A stretch of DNA of 64,000 nt from positions 1 through 64,000 of the forward strand of contig JAEWJB010000075.1 in NCBI GenBank assembly GCA_023386795.1, read 5' to 3'. Below, piece after piece: positions 16,644 through 24,171 of the stretch. The translations under genes were made by a program, and so were the position numbers. The notes under the pieces were generated by a model. It was given only the letters and a program-made list of their open reading frames with translations. It did not search any database and was not told where the DNA came from. Each line of letters begins with the position of its first letter. The stretch's first letter is position 1. This DNA comes from Pseudomonadota bacterium (GTDB taxonomy: Bacteria > Pseudomonadota > Gammaproteobacteria > Xanthomonadales > Xanthomonadaceae).

Positions 16644-17122
16644 CACGTCGCGCCGCTGGTGGCCTCGGGCGACGAGGAAGTGGATGAGGTCGGCCCATCC
16701 GGCATCGGCTCCCGACGCGCGGCTCGGATCGCCGCCTGCCCCGCGCCCATCAGCGCCGGCAGGCGGCGGGCAAAAAAATCCGCGTTCACCGCGACAATGG
16801 CCTCGGCCAGCTCGGCAATCTCACCGACCGCGGCGCCAGCGAGCCACGCCTCGGCCCGTCCGGTCACCACGCCGGCTGCCTTGGCGAAGGCCTGGGCGTC
16901 CTGCTCGAGAATGTCCAGCAGCAGAGCGCCCATCTCGATCTGTGCGCCGGCACCGGCTAGGCTCATCGCGATGATCACGCGACCGATGAGGGGCCGGCTC
17001 GCCCCGATGAACGCCGGCAGCTGCTCCAGGGTGAGCGGCGAGACCGCGAGGGTCTCGCCACGCACCACCACTTCGCGCATCGGCGGCGCGATCACGTCCA
17101 GGCTCTGATCGCGCTCGCTCAC
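16643..17122 (-). CDS. Tail assembly chaperone, lambda gpG-like
   Basis: The 159-residue protein starts at a GTG overlapping the TGA of the tail tube gene. The sequence (VRGETLAVSPLTLEQLPAFI...) and 'FFARRLPALMGAGQAAIRAARRE' fit the tail chaperone G families, which sit between tail tube and tape measure genes. The codons TTT TTT at residues 116-117 form the slippery site for the GT product. The last 25 residues (PTSSTSSSPEATSGAT) are low-complexity, as expected when the shifted frame carries the functional sequence. Confidence 0.8.
   Translation of the reverse strand: MSERDQSLDVIAPPMREVVVRGETLAVSPLTLEQLPAFIGASRPLIGRVIIAMSLAGAGAQIEMGALLLDILEQDAQAFAKAAGVVTGRAEAWLAGAAVGEIAELAEAIVAVNADFFARRLPALMGAGQAAIRAARREPMPDGPTSSTSSSPEATSGAT
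16730..16778 (-). promoter_or_regulatory. Programmed -1 frameshift signal (T_TTT_TTT plus hairpin)
   Basis: On the coding strand the codons GAT TTT TTT GCC contain a perfect X_XXY_YYZ heptamer, T_TTT_TTT, at 16778-16772 in the zero frame of gene G. Three bases later begins a perfect 11-bp GC-rich stem: arms 16768-16758 and 16740-16730 (CGCCGCCTGCC with its complement), loop of 17 bases. A slippery site followed by a stable hairpin is the classic layout for -1 frameshifting. Confidence 0.8.
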
Positions 17123-17862
17123 TTGACGATGTCCACCGTGAAGTACTGCGACAGGCCCGCGCCCTTGCTGGTATCGGCCTGCAGGGCGCCCTGCACCTGG
17201 CCCTGGCCGTACTGGTCACCCAAAAGCCCCAGCTCCTGGATGACACCGCCGCTGATCTTGTGGGCGTGGACGCGCACCGGCTTGCCGCTGCGCGCCTCGT
17301 TGAGGCCCAAGAACAGCGCCTCGTACTGCTTGGCCGAGGTCACGAATGCCTGCACGCGCTCCGCGGCGCCGTAGCTGTAGCTCACTGCGATGTTGGGCGC
17401 ACCGGCCACGGGCGCCGGGATGTCGCCGTCCTCAAGGACGCGCAGGCCACCGTCGACGAACTCGTAGTCCGTGCCGGCGATGTAAGTGTCGGTGCCGTCG
17501 GGCGACTTCACCGTCGCGATGGCAGAGGCGATATTTGCCAGCGGCGTGTAGCCGCCCGGATAGGCGACGACCGCCTCGGAGACTGCATTGCCGCCGGCCA
17601 CCTCGCTCACCGTGCCACGCATCGAGCGTGCGAAGTTGGCGGCGTTGTAGTCGTGGAAAGTGTAGGCGATCTGCACCTCGGTCACGCGATCCACCCGGTT
17701 GCGGGTGCCGCCGCCGGGCTTCGTATAGTCTGCCAGAGTCAGTGAATTGACCTGGGGCGACAGCGTCAGCGCGCTGACGTTGCCTACCTCTTCGAAGGGA
17801 GTGGCGGCGCCGAATTCGCGGAGCAGGAGCTGGCCGCTGCCCAAGTAGCTGAAGTCGTCCAT
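17119..17862 (-). CDS. Major tail tube protein
   Basis: The 247-residue protein starts MDDFSYLGSGQLLLREFGAA and is predicted to be almost all beta sheet. The pattern 'EVGNVSALTLSPQVNSLTLADYTKPGGGTRNRVDRVTEVQIAYTF' is typical of phage tail tube subunits, which stack as hexamer rings round the tape measure. An acidic Ig-like insertion may lie around residues 120-170. Its end overlaps the start of the chaperone gene. It stands 39 bases after the tail terminator gene. Confidence 0.82.
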   Translation of the reverse strand: MDDFSYLGSGQLLLREFGAATPFEEVGNVSALTLSPQVNSLTLADYTKPGGGTRNRVDRVTEVQIAYTFHDYNAANFARSMRGTVSEVAGGNAVSEAVVAYPGGYTPLANIASAIATVKSPDGTDTYIAGTDYEFVDGGLRVLEDGDIPAPVAGAPNIAVSYSYGAAERVQAFVTSAKQYEALFLGLNEARSGKPVRVHAHKISGGVIQELGLLGDQYGQGQVQGALQADTSKGAGLSQYFTVDIVK

Positions 17863-17901
17863 CGTGATGATCCTCTTGGATGAAGCCGCGCGGGCGGCGG
17901 G

Positions 17902-18333
17902 TTACTTGATCGGGATGTGGGTCTGATAGGTCAGCAGGGCGCCGATCCATCCGATGCCGGCCTCTGGCTTGGCCGGCTCCATCGACACGTACTGCGGGTA
18001 CTGGATCCCGACCGGATACCGAAACTGCTGGTCAGCCATCGCACGCTCGATGTCGCCGACGATCGCGTCCAGCTGGGCCTGCGCCCGGTCCAGCGCAGCC
18101 GGCAGCTTGGCCAGCAGCACGAAGGTGGTCAGCCGATGCGTGCGCGTCAGTCCCGGCTCGATGGCTCGCTCCTGCTTGGTGATGAGCACGCCGAGTACCG
18201 CCGCCGCGTCGTCATCGACTTGAGCCGGCTCGGTGGTGACCGCAGCGCCCGCGTTGGTCTCGTAGTCCGGCGTACTGATCCGCCGCAGGCATGTGGCCAC
18301 CGTATCGAGCAGGACTTGGCGGGAGCTAGGCAC
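17902..18333 (-). CDS. Tail terminator-like protein (gpU position)
   Basis: The 143-residue protein starts at a GTG eight bases inside the previous gene (VPSSRQVLLDTVATCLRRIS). It ends 'PVGIQYPQYVSMEPAKPEAGIGWIGALLTYQTHIP', a beta-rich end resembling phage terminator and minor tail proteins whose last strands read 'G.....Y.THI'. It sits directly before the tail tube gene, the usual place for the protein that caps the tail tube and joins it to the head. Confidence 0.65.
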   Translation of the reverse strand: MPSSRQVLLDTVATCLRRISTPDYETNAGAAVTTEPAQVDDDAAAVLGVLITKQERAIEPGLTRTHRLTTFVLLAKLPAALDRAQAQLDAIVGDIERAMADQQFRYPVGIQYPQYVSMEPAKPEAGIGWIGALLTYQTHIPIK

Positions 18334-18649
18334 GCAGCACCACCCATCGGCTCGCCGAGCCGTCGCTTTCCTCGTGACGATCGAGCACGTATGTCTCGCC
18401 ATCGACGACGACACGCCCACCGCGCGCCGGTGCGACCTCGCGCAGTTGGAAGGTAATCTGGGTGTATCCGGCCGCCACCGGCGCGGGATCGTCACCGTAG
18501 TCACGCAGGCCGCGATCCACCAGCACGGTGCACGCAACGCCGACGCTGACGCCGGCCTGGGTATACACCGCACTGTCGCCGAAGGCCACCAATTGGAAGG
18601 CCTCAAAGGCATCACCATCGAATGCCTGCAGGAAGTCGCGCTGGCTCAT
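18326..18649 (-). CDS. Head-tail joining protein candidate
   Basis: The 107-residue protein (MSQRDFLQAFDGDAFEAFQL) is a small beta-rich unit with 'LREVAPARGGRVVVDGETYVLDRHEESDGSASRWVV'. This looks like the phage head-tail adaptor families (head completion or stopper proteins), whose core reads 'P..GD.V.VDG..Y.V'. It overlaps both neighbours by 4-8 bases in a connector gene series. Confidence 0.6.
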   Translation of the reverse strand: MSQRDFLQAFDGDAFEAFQLVAFGDSAVYTQAGVSVGVACTVLVDRGLRDYGDDPAPVAAGYTQITFQLREVAPARGGRVVVDGETYVLDRHEESDGSASRWVVLRA

Positions 18650-19476
18650 GCCGCGCTCCGGTACTTCGAGGACGCCAGCGCCTTGTCCAGCTCGCGATTG
18701 AAGTAGAACGGCATCAGCTTGTCCCAGGCACGCTGGGCGAGTCCGAAGATGTCGTAGCGGGGACGATAGCTGGCGCGCGAGGTGTAGATGAAAACGCTGC
18801 GAACCGCGCTGCCGAAGCCGGTTCCGATCCGCTCGTATACGCCCGGGGCGAGCCGGCCGCGGCGCTTCTGCAGGGCGAAGTAGCGACCGCCGCGGCGCAC
18901 GACGCGACCAGCCACCTTCGTGGCGCCTTTCCGATCGCGCCCTAGGTACTCGTAGCGGCGACCCTCACTGGTGCGGCGGCGGCGCGATGAGGCGCTTTCG
19001 TTCTGATAGGCGTCGCGCTGGGCGCCGAGCTGAGAGAGGATCTTGGTAATCTCTCCCGCCGACACGTTGCCGTAAGCGTCCAGCTTGGCGCCTCGACCGG
19101 CCACTGCGAACTGGCCCGCCGGCATCACGCCCCTCTGCTGCAGCAAGATTTCGAAGCCCTTCTTCCGCCGGGTCCCGCCCTGTACTTCCGCCGCCAGATA
19201 TTTGGCCGGCGGCGTGCCCTTGGCCGCCTCGTCTCGCAGGAGGATTTCGGCGTAGAGCCTGTCCTTTGTGGCTTTGCGGTACGTCGCCGCATTGCGCGTC
19301 AGGCTCGTGGGGCGGTCGAACACGCGGGGAGCGACCCGCTGCCACTGCTCGCGGATATCGAATGCGGTCGCGTTGACCGCCTGCACGATCGCGAACGGCA
19401 GGTTCTGGCGCTCCAGCGCCGAGAACTGGCGCCCCAGCAGGTTGTCGGCATCGACCTCGATCGCGATCCGGCTCAC
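18646..19476 (-). CDS. Phage connector / minor tail protein (gpZ-like position), basic
   Basis: The 276-residue protein starts at a GTG overlapping the TGA of the o-spanin gene (GTGA). The N-terminus 'VDADNLLGRQFSALERQNLPFAIVQAVNATAFDIREQW' resembles the opening of phage minor tail and virion morphogenesis proteins that begin with a helix pair. The middle is very basic (SSRRRRTSEGRRYEYLGRDRKGATKVAGRVVRR). The C-terminus is helical. Exact role unknown, but the position between the lysis genes and tail genes fits a neck or tail-completion protein. Confidence 0.55.
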   Translation of the reverse strand: MSRIAIEVDADNLLGRQFSALERQNLPFAIVQAVNATAFDIREQWQRVAPRVFDRPTSLTRNAATYRKATKDRLYAEILLRDEAAKGTPPAKYLAAEVQGGTRRKKGFEILLQQRGVMPAGQFAVAGRGAKLDAYGNVSAGEITKILSQLGAQRDAYQNESASSRRRRTSEGRRYEYLGRDRKGATKVAGRVVRRGGRYFALQKRRGRLAPGVYERIGTGFGSAVRSVFIYTSRASYRPRYDIFGLAQRAWDKLMPFYFNRELDKALASSKYRSAA

Positions 19477-19775
19477 GGCTTGGGCTCCAACGCCGGCCCG
19501 CCCTGCTTGGCGGCGATCTCGCGCAGGTGCGCCTCGTAAAAGTCCAGGCACAGCTTGCGCCCGCGCGAAACCTCGGGCATATCCTCCAGCGCGCCGTTGC
19601 GCACCCAACTGCAGGTGGCGGTAAGTTCCTTGTCGATCGGAACGTAGCGCGTTTGCGGCACACCGATCACGACAGGCGCAGGCGCAATGCGCTGGGTGGC
19701 CGGCACCGACGGCTTGACCTCGCGGACGCAGCCGCCGAGAAGCATGCTGGCAAAGAGCATGGCGGCGATACGCAT
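19473..19775 (-). CDS. o-spanin (Rz1-like outer-membrane lipoprotein)
   Basis: The 100-residue protein opens with a lipoprotein signal, MRIAAMLFASMLLGGC, with a lipobox LLGGC at residues 12-16. The mature part is proline-rich (KPSVPATQRIAPAPVVIGVP), as is usual for o-spanins. Its ATG shares one base with the TGA of the membrane-anchored coiled-coil protein just upstream, so the two form a coupled i-spanin/o-spanin pair that would bridge and fuse the inner and outer membranes in the last lysis step. It is longer than typical Rz1. Confidence 0.72.
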   Translation of the reverse strand: MRIAAMLFASMLLGGCVREVKPSVPATQRIAPAPVVIGVPQTRYVPIDKELTATCSWVRNGALEDMPEVSRGRKLCLDFYEAHLREIAAKQGGPALEPKP

Positions 19776-20287
19776 CAGTAGCCTCCCAGCGTCGGGCACG
19801 CCTGGGCCATGGCCTTCAGCGCAGCCGTGCACTCCACCGGGCGCTGGTCGTATTGCTGCTTGAAGGCCTGTGCACTGCGCGCAGCCTCGGCCGTGGCCGC
19901 CTCGGTCTCGGCGCGCAGCGCCAGGTTGCGGGCTTGCAGCTTGGCCAGGTTGTCGGCCTCGGCCTGCAGGCGTTGCGCGATCGCTTTTAGCGCAGCGTCC
20001 TTGTCGGCAACATTGGCTTCGAGCTCGGCGCGCTTGAGCACCGCGGCGTCTGCATCGGCCTTACGGTCTGCCTCGCACTGCGTGATCTGCTGGGTGACGA
20101 CGATTACTCGCTGCCCCTGCCGATAGGACGACAGCGCGGCGAAGAAGCAGAACACAGCCAGTACCGCACAGCAGCTCTTGAGGGTGCTGCCTGGCTTGTG
20201 CAGCCAGGTCAGAAAGCCAGTCACCCAGCCCAGGATCAGCGACCCGGCGGCTTGGACGAGTGCCCATACGGCGCTATGGAGGCTCAT
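19775..20287 (-). CDS. i-spanin (Rz-like inner-membrane coiled-coil protein)
   Basis: The 170-residue protein has two hydrophobic stretches (about residues 5-30 and 37-53, LKSCCAVLAVFCFFAALSSY) followed by a long periplasmic coiled coil rich in Ala, Glu, Lys and Gln (about 70-150). It ends with a Cys-containing segment (CTAALKAMAQACPTLGGY). Size, topology and the coupled lipoprotein gene downstream identify it as the inner-membrane spanin. Confidence 0.75.
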   Translation of the reverse strand: MSLHSAVWALVQAAGSLILGWVTGFLTWLHKPGSTLKSCCAVLAVFCFFAALSSYRQGQRVIVVTQQITQCEADRKADADAAVLKRAELEANVADKDAALKAIAQRLQAEADNLAKLQARNLALRAETEAATAEAARSAQAFKQQYDQRPVECTAALKAMAQACPTLGGY

Positions 20288-20568
20288 CGATCGCTCTCCC
20301 GCCGGCGCCATGGGTAGACCAGCAGCACAGCCAGGCTGAGGCGAACCAGCAGCACGTACCACGCGGCCACGTACTGGTGGCAGGCCAGGTCTCGCAGGAA
20401 GATGCCCAGCATGCCCACGGCGATGCCAATCAGGCACGCGCCGCGCAACAGCCACGCCGCCCGGTCCCGGTGACGCGCGCCGGTCTGGAAGGTAAGTAGC
20501 AACTGCCAGGACGCGGCGCAGAAGACCGCCAGCGTTGAGAGCAGATTGCCGAGGTAGGGCATGGTCAT
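20284..20568 (-). CDS. Small membrane protein, holin or antiholin candidate
   Basis: The 94-residue protein has three likely membrane helices (YLGNLLSTLAVFCAASWQLL, AWLLRGACLIGIAVGMLGIF, AAWYVLLVRLSLAVLLVY) and a basic C-terminal tail (PWRRRESDR). This is the class I holin layout. It overlaps the start of the i-spanin gene and the stop of the other membrane protein gene by ATGA. Which of the two acts as holin and which as antiholin cannot be read from sequence. Confidence 0.65.
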   Translation of the reverse strand: MTMPYLGNLLSTLAVFCAASWQLLLTFQTGARHRDRAAWLLRGACLIGIAVGMLGIFLRDLACHQYVAAWYVLLVRLSLAVLLVYPWRRRESDR

Positions 20569-21029
20569 GCGGCACCTCCAGCGCGACCGGCCAGGCGGTC
20601 GGTGACCTTCTGCAGGCTGCCGAGGTAATGCGGCAGCATCGGCTTGATCACGAAGCCGCTCAGGCCACTGAAGGCCATGCCCGCTTCCTTGATCGAGGGG
20701 ATGTAGGTGGAGGCCGCCACCACGATCCAGCCGGCGGCCAGCGCGAAGCCCAGGACGAACAGACCCAGCAGGCCAACGCGCAGCAGCAGGGTCACCCAGC
20801 GCATCCCCAGCGCCAGGTCGCGCGGGGGTGCGATCTTGCCGGCGTCGATCTCGCTGAGCAGCAGCAGGCCGACCAGTGCCCCGACGATGGCCGCCAGGAA
20901 CCACGACTGCGGGATGCCGAGGAACAAGTGCTCGCTGCCGGCGATGACCTCGGCTACCACCGTGCCGCCGGCACCGGCAGCGCCCAGTGCGGCGCCCAGC
21001 TTGACGCTCAGGGAAGTCCAGGCGTCCAT
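20565..21029 (-). CDS. Membrane protein, second holin candidate
   Basis: The 154-residue protein has a hydrophobic N-terminal segment (LGAALGAAGAGGTVVAEVIA) and two or three strong helices (WFLAAIVGALVGLLLLSEI, LLLRVGLLGLFVLGFALAAGWIVVA). The C-terminal 35 residues are basic and cytosolic. It shares one base with the end of the endolysin gene, in the order endolysin, this gene, small membrane protein, spanins. Larger holin families of this build occur in phages of related hosts. Confidence 0.62.
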   Translation of the reverse strand: MDAWTSLSVKLGAALGAAGAGGTVVAEVIAGSEHLFLGIPQSWFLAAIVGALVGLLLLSEIDAGKIAPPRDLALGMRWVTLLLRVGLLGLFVLGFALAAGWIVVAASTYIPSIKEAGMAFSGLSGFVIKPMLPHYLGSLQKVTDRLAGRAGGAA

Positions 21030-21457
21030 CAGGCCTTCAGCCCCGCCAGCTCGACGCCGTCGCGAATGACTTCATCACCCCAGAAGTGGCCGCCGTTCTC
21101 GTGCCGGGCGATCGCCTTGGCGAGCTTGAAGGCGGTAGCGGGATCATCGACACGGATGACCGTCGTCTCGGACACCCCCAGTGCCTTGGCCACTTCCGCG
21201 GCGTAGGCGCTGGTGTTGTTCTCGGTGGGCGGCGCCCAGCGATTGATGATCGAGCGCACGGTCAGCAGACCGTACTTGCGCTGGTAGGTAAGCAGTGTTT
21301 TGACGAGCGCGCGAAAGCCCCATTCCGGGCTGTCGAACACGGCAAAGCGCGCCTCGCGCGCGATGGCCGCCGCCGTCCGGTTCTCGCCCTGCCAGGCGGT
21401 ACCGGTGCGGTCGATGTTGCCCGGATTTGCATTGCGAACGCCGCGCGGGTTTGCCAT
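21029..21457 (-). CDS. Endolysin / virion lysozyme-like protein
   Basis: The 142-residue protein begins MANPRGVRNANPGNIDRTGT. 'RNANPGNI', 'FAVFDSPEWGFRALVKTLLTYQRKYGLLTVRSIINRWAPPTENNT.AY' and 'AIARHENGG' are the hallmarks of a phage peptidoglycan hydrolase family often annotated as 'structural protein P5' or lytic transglycosylase-like. It has no signal peptide, so export would depend on the holin. The ribosome binding site is weak. It is the first gene after the terminator hairpin that closes the head operon. Confidence 0.75.
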   Translation of the reverse strand: MANPRGVRNANPGNIDRTGTAWQGENRTAAAIAREARFAVFDSPEWGFRALVKTLLTYQRKYGLLTVRSIINRWAPPTENNTSAYAAEVAKALGVSETTVIRVDDPATAFKLAKAIARHENGGHFWGDEVIRDGVELAGLKA

Positions 21458-21484
21458 GGGATTGCTCTTGGAGGATCAGGAGAA

Positions 21485-21532
21485 GACCCACCACCGCACA
21501 CGCCACCCGGGCATCTGTGTGCGGTGGTGGTC
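21485..21532 (-). terminator. Hairpin terminator after the head gene operon
   Basis: A perfect 14-bp stem (21488-21501 with 21517-21530, arm CCACCACCGCACAC) and a 15-base loop lie six bases past the stop of the decoration gene. Outer bases GAC/GTC extend it with one bulge. There is no clear T run, so it may act as a pause, a partial terminator or an RNA processing site between head and lysis genes. Confidence 0.6.
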
Positions 21533-21537
21533 GAGCG

Positions 21538-21891
21538 TTACGCCACCAGCGCCGCGGTGCCGGGAGTCAGGCGCACCAGCACCTCGGTGGTGCCATTGCC
21601 GGCGGCCGCCACGGCATAGCCGATGGCGTCGCTGTCACCCGTGCTGCCGGCCGCCGAGATGGCCTGCTTGTTGTCGGTATCCCAGTTGACCGGGGTGCCG
21701 GCGGCAAAGACGGCCGCGGAGGCCTTCTTCAGCCGGAACACGCCTTCGACGTGGGCCGCGATGGTGTCGCCGATGGCGCCATCGGTGACCGCGACGGCGA
21801 TGATCTTGTTCTGCACGATCACCTCGCCACTGTTCACCGCGGCGGTGAGGACCAGGTCCAGGACGCGGCCGTCCTGATATGCGTTCTTCAT
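21538..21891 (-). CDS. Capsid decoration protein, DUF2190-type
   Basis: The 117-residue protein (MKNAYQDGRVLDLVLTAAVNSGEV...) reads 'VIVQNKIIAVAVTDGAIGDTIAAHVEGVFRLKKASAAVFAAGTPVNWD', the pattern of the DUF2190 family. Its members lie beside phage capsid genes and form beta-tulip trimers on the capsid surface (lambda gpD-like role). It follows the protease-capsid gene by 66 bases and is the last head gene before the hairpin. Confidence 0.8.
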   Translation of the reverse strand: MKNAYQDGRVLDLVLTAAVNSGEVIVQNKIIAVAVTDGAIGDTIAAHVEGVFRLKKASAAVFAAGTPVNWDTDNKQAISAAGSTGDSDAIGYAVAAAGNGTTEVLVRLTPGTAALVA

Positions 21892-21957
21892 GATGCTTCT
21901 CCGGGATCGAAAGGGAGGGGCTGCTGCGAAGCACGGCGGCCGAGGCCGCCGCCTCCG

Positions 21958-24171
21958 TTACGCGCCGGGGTTCTTGTAGAGGCCGCGGTAATCGGCGATG
22001 GCCGGCGCCGCGTCCAGCCGGACCTTCCAGGCCACGCCGTCGACGGTGAAACCCTCGTGCTGGTCCAGGAACGGCGTCTGGTTGCCGTCCAGGTAGCCCA
22101 CCACGATGCCGTCCACGAAGTTCGGGTTGGCCACGCCATACCAGGCTGCCGGATCAGCAGCGTCCAGACGGCCGTCGCTGATCACGTCGAAGGTGTTCTG
22201 CACGATGTTCGGCGTGGTGTTGTTGCGCGTGGCCGCACCCACTTCGAACTGGCTGGCGCGCACGGTGAGCGCCAGCCCGCCCAAGGCGACCGGGGTCAGC
22301 AGCGACTTCATCGGGACCCGGATGATTTGGCCGTCGGCATCCTTCTGGAGCGCCATCTTGGCCTGCATCGCGCTCACGCTGGTGGTGCTGATCGCCGCGC
22401 CGTCCAGCAGGTTGCCGTGGTCGGCATGGAACAGGGTCTTGCCGTCCGCCAGCACCGGGTTGCTCAGCAGCAGCTGATAGACGGCGTTGGCGAGGGTGCG
22501 CTTGGCCGCCTGGCCCATCTTGCGCGGGACATCGTTGAACACGCCCAGGTCGTCGTTGATGATCGCCTGGCGCGAGATCGAGAACAGCTTGCCGTAGGTC
22601 ACCAGCTGCGCCGACTGCGACTGCTCGCTGAAGGTGCCGTACTTGTATTCGCCACCCTCGCGCACGATGTCCAGGTTCGAGAAGGCGCCCAGGCCCACCA
22701 GATTGGTGGGCTTGAAGTCGGCCAGGTTCACCGCCCGGGTGAACTGGTCGAACTGCTCCTCCACTTCCTGATAGCCCTGCAGGATGGCGCGGTTGGCCGC
22801 ATTACCCAACAGCGCCGGGAAATCCGAGGTGCTGTGGGTGAAGGCCAGCCCGACGACCTGCATGCGGTCCATGCCACGGGTGTTGACGCCAGCCGCCTCA
22901 ACGCAGGCCCGCGCCAGCTCGGCCATGGTCAGGCCGCGGAACGGGTTGCCATCGGTCGGCTTCGCCGAGCCGACGCGCGCCTGGATGGCGTTGGTCATCG
23001 CCGCCCGGGTCAGCTCGCGCTGGTCGGTGCCGGCAGTGATGCCGGCGCCGCCATTGAGCGGCTGCCCGTTGCGGGCCATCAGCGCCAGGATGTGCCGACC
23101 CACGTTGTCGGCGGTGACCGTGGGATCGGCCGCCGCGATCACGCCGTCGACGTAGGTGCGCACGTCGGCGTTGGCCATGTGCGGCTCGGCAAGCGCCATG
23201 ATCTCGGTGTTGCGGGTGCGCAGAGCCGCCAATGCGGCCTGCACCTGGCCCTCAGCGCCGACGGCGACGATCGGCGCCGGGACGGGAGCGGGCGTCGGCG
23301 CGGGAGTGGGCGTCGGCGGCGGCGTCGCGGAGCTGGTGCCGCCCTCGGCGAGGATGGCGCGGTAATGGTTCTGCATGGTGGGATCCTCGATGTGGCCGAT
23401 CAGGGCGGCCTGGGTGACCTCGGGGAGCGAGGCGAAAATCTGCGGCGACAGCGCCGCGCAAACGTGGGCGCGCAACTGCGGCGCAATGCCCGCAGGCGCA
23501 GTGGAGAGCACCTGGGCATAGCTGCTCAGCGCCACGGCCGCAGCACGCGCACTGGTCGATGCCGTGGTCGCGGCGTCGGGCACACGGTCGGCGAACCCGA
23601 ACTCGACCGCCTGAGCGGCCGTATACCAGTGGTCGGCGCCATCGGAGAGCAATCGCTCGACCTCTTCGCGCTTGTCGGTCTTGGCCACATAGGCCTCGAC
23701 CATCGCGGCGGCATGCGCATCGAGCGCGGCGGCCCATTGGCGGAAGTCGGTCGCATTGCCCGCGGCAATGGTGTGCGGGGCATGGACCATCAGCAGGGAG
23801 CTGGCATACATGACCACCTCATCGCCCGCCATCGCAATCAACGAAGCGATCGAGCAGGCTTGGCCGTCGATGAAGACAACCTTGCGCGCGTGGTGTTGCT
23901 TGAGGGCGTTGTAGATGGCGATGCCGTCGGCGGCGACACCGCCTGCGCTGTTGATGCGCACGTTGATGGTGGCCGCCTGGATCTGGCCGATCTGCTCCGC
24001 CAGGTCGGCGGCAGAGACGGACTCGGCGCAGAATATTCCCCCGATGGTCCCGTAGATCATGACCTCTGCGGCCTGGCCATCGGCGCGGATCTGCAACAGG
24101 TTCAGGCCCTGTCCGGCGCCCGCGTCGGCCAGGATCTGGCCCATTACGATGTGGAGAAGGGTGTGGCGCAT
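21958..24171 (-). CDS. Prohead protease / scaffold / major capsid protein fusion
   Basis: The 737-residue protein joins three functions. Residues 35-180 are a ClpP-like protease: 'NVRINSAGGVAADGIAIYNAL', the nucleophile region 'GQACSIASLIAMAGDEV' (Ser107 or Ser110) and 'MVHAPHT' (His130). Residues about 200-400 are a linker and scaffold with Pro/Ala/Thr repeats. Residues 420-737 are an HK97-type capsid subunit ('YGKLFSISRQAIINDDLGVF', 'LLSNPVLADGKTLFHADHGN', 'WYGVANPNFVDGIVVGYLDG'). Other phages split these into two or three genes; the fused form is known. The scaffold must be released by self-cleavage during head maturation. Confidence 0.9.
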   Translation of the reverse strand: MRHTLLHIVMGQILADAGAGQGLNLLQIRADGQAAEVMIYGTIGGIFCAESVSAADLAEQIGQIQAATINVRINSAGGVAADGIAIYNALKQHHARKVVFIDGQACSIASLIAMAGDEVVMYASSLLMVHAPHTIAAGNATDFRQWAAALDAHAAAMVEAYVAKTDKREEVERLLSDGADHWYTAAQAVEFGFADRVPDAATTASTSARAAAVALSSYAQVLSTAPAGIAPQLRAHVCAALSPQIFASLPEVTQAALIGHIEDPTMQNHYRAILAEGGTSSATPPPTPTPAPTPAPVPAPIVAVGAEGQVQAALAALRTRNTEIMALAEPHMANADVRTYVDGVIAAADPTVTADNVGRHILALMARNGQPLNGGAGITAGTDQRELTRAAMTNAIQARVGSAKPTDGNPFRGLTMAELARACVEAAGVNTRGMDRMQVVGLAFTHSTSDFPALLGNAANRAILQGYQEVEEQFDQFTRAVNLADFKPTNLVGLGAFSNLDIVREGGEYKYGTFSEQSQSAQLVTYGKLFSISRQAIINDDLGVFNDVPRKMGQAAKRTLANAVYQLLLSNPVLADGKTLFHADHGNLLDGAAISTTSVSAMQAKMALQKDADGQIIRVPMKSLLTPVALGGLALTVRASQFEVGAATRNNTTPNIVQNTFDVISDGRLDAADPAAWYGVANPNFVDGIVVGYLDGNQTPFLDQHEGFTVDGVAWKVRLDAAPAIADYRGLYKNPGA

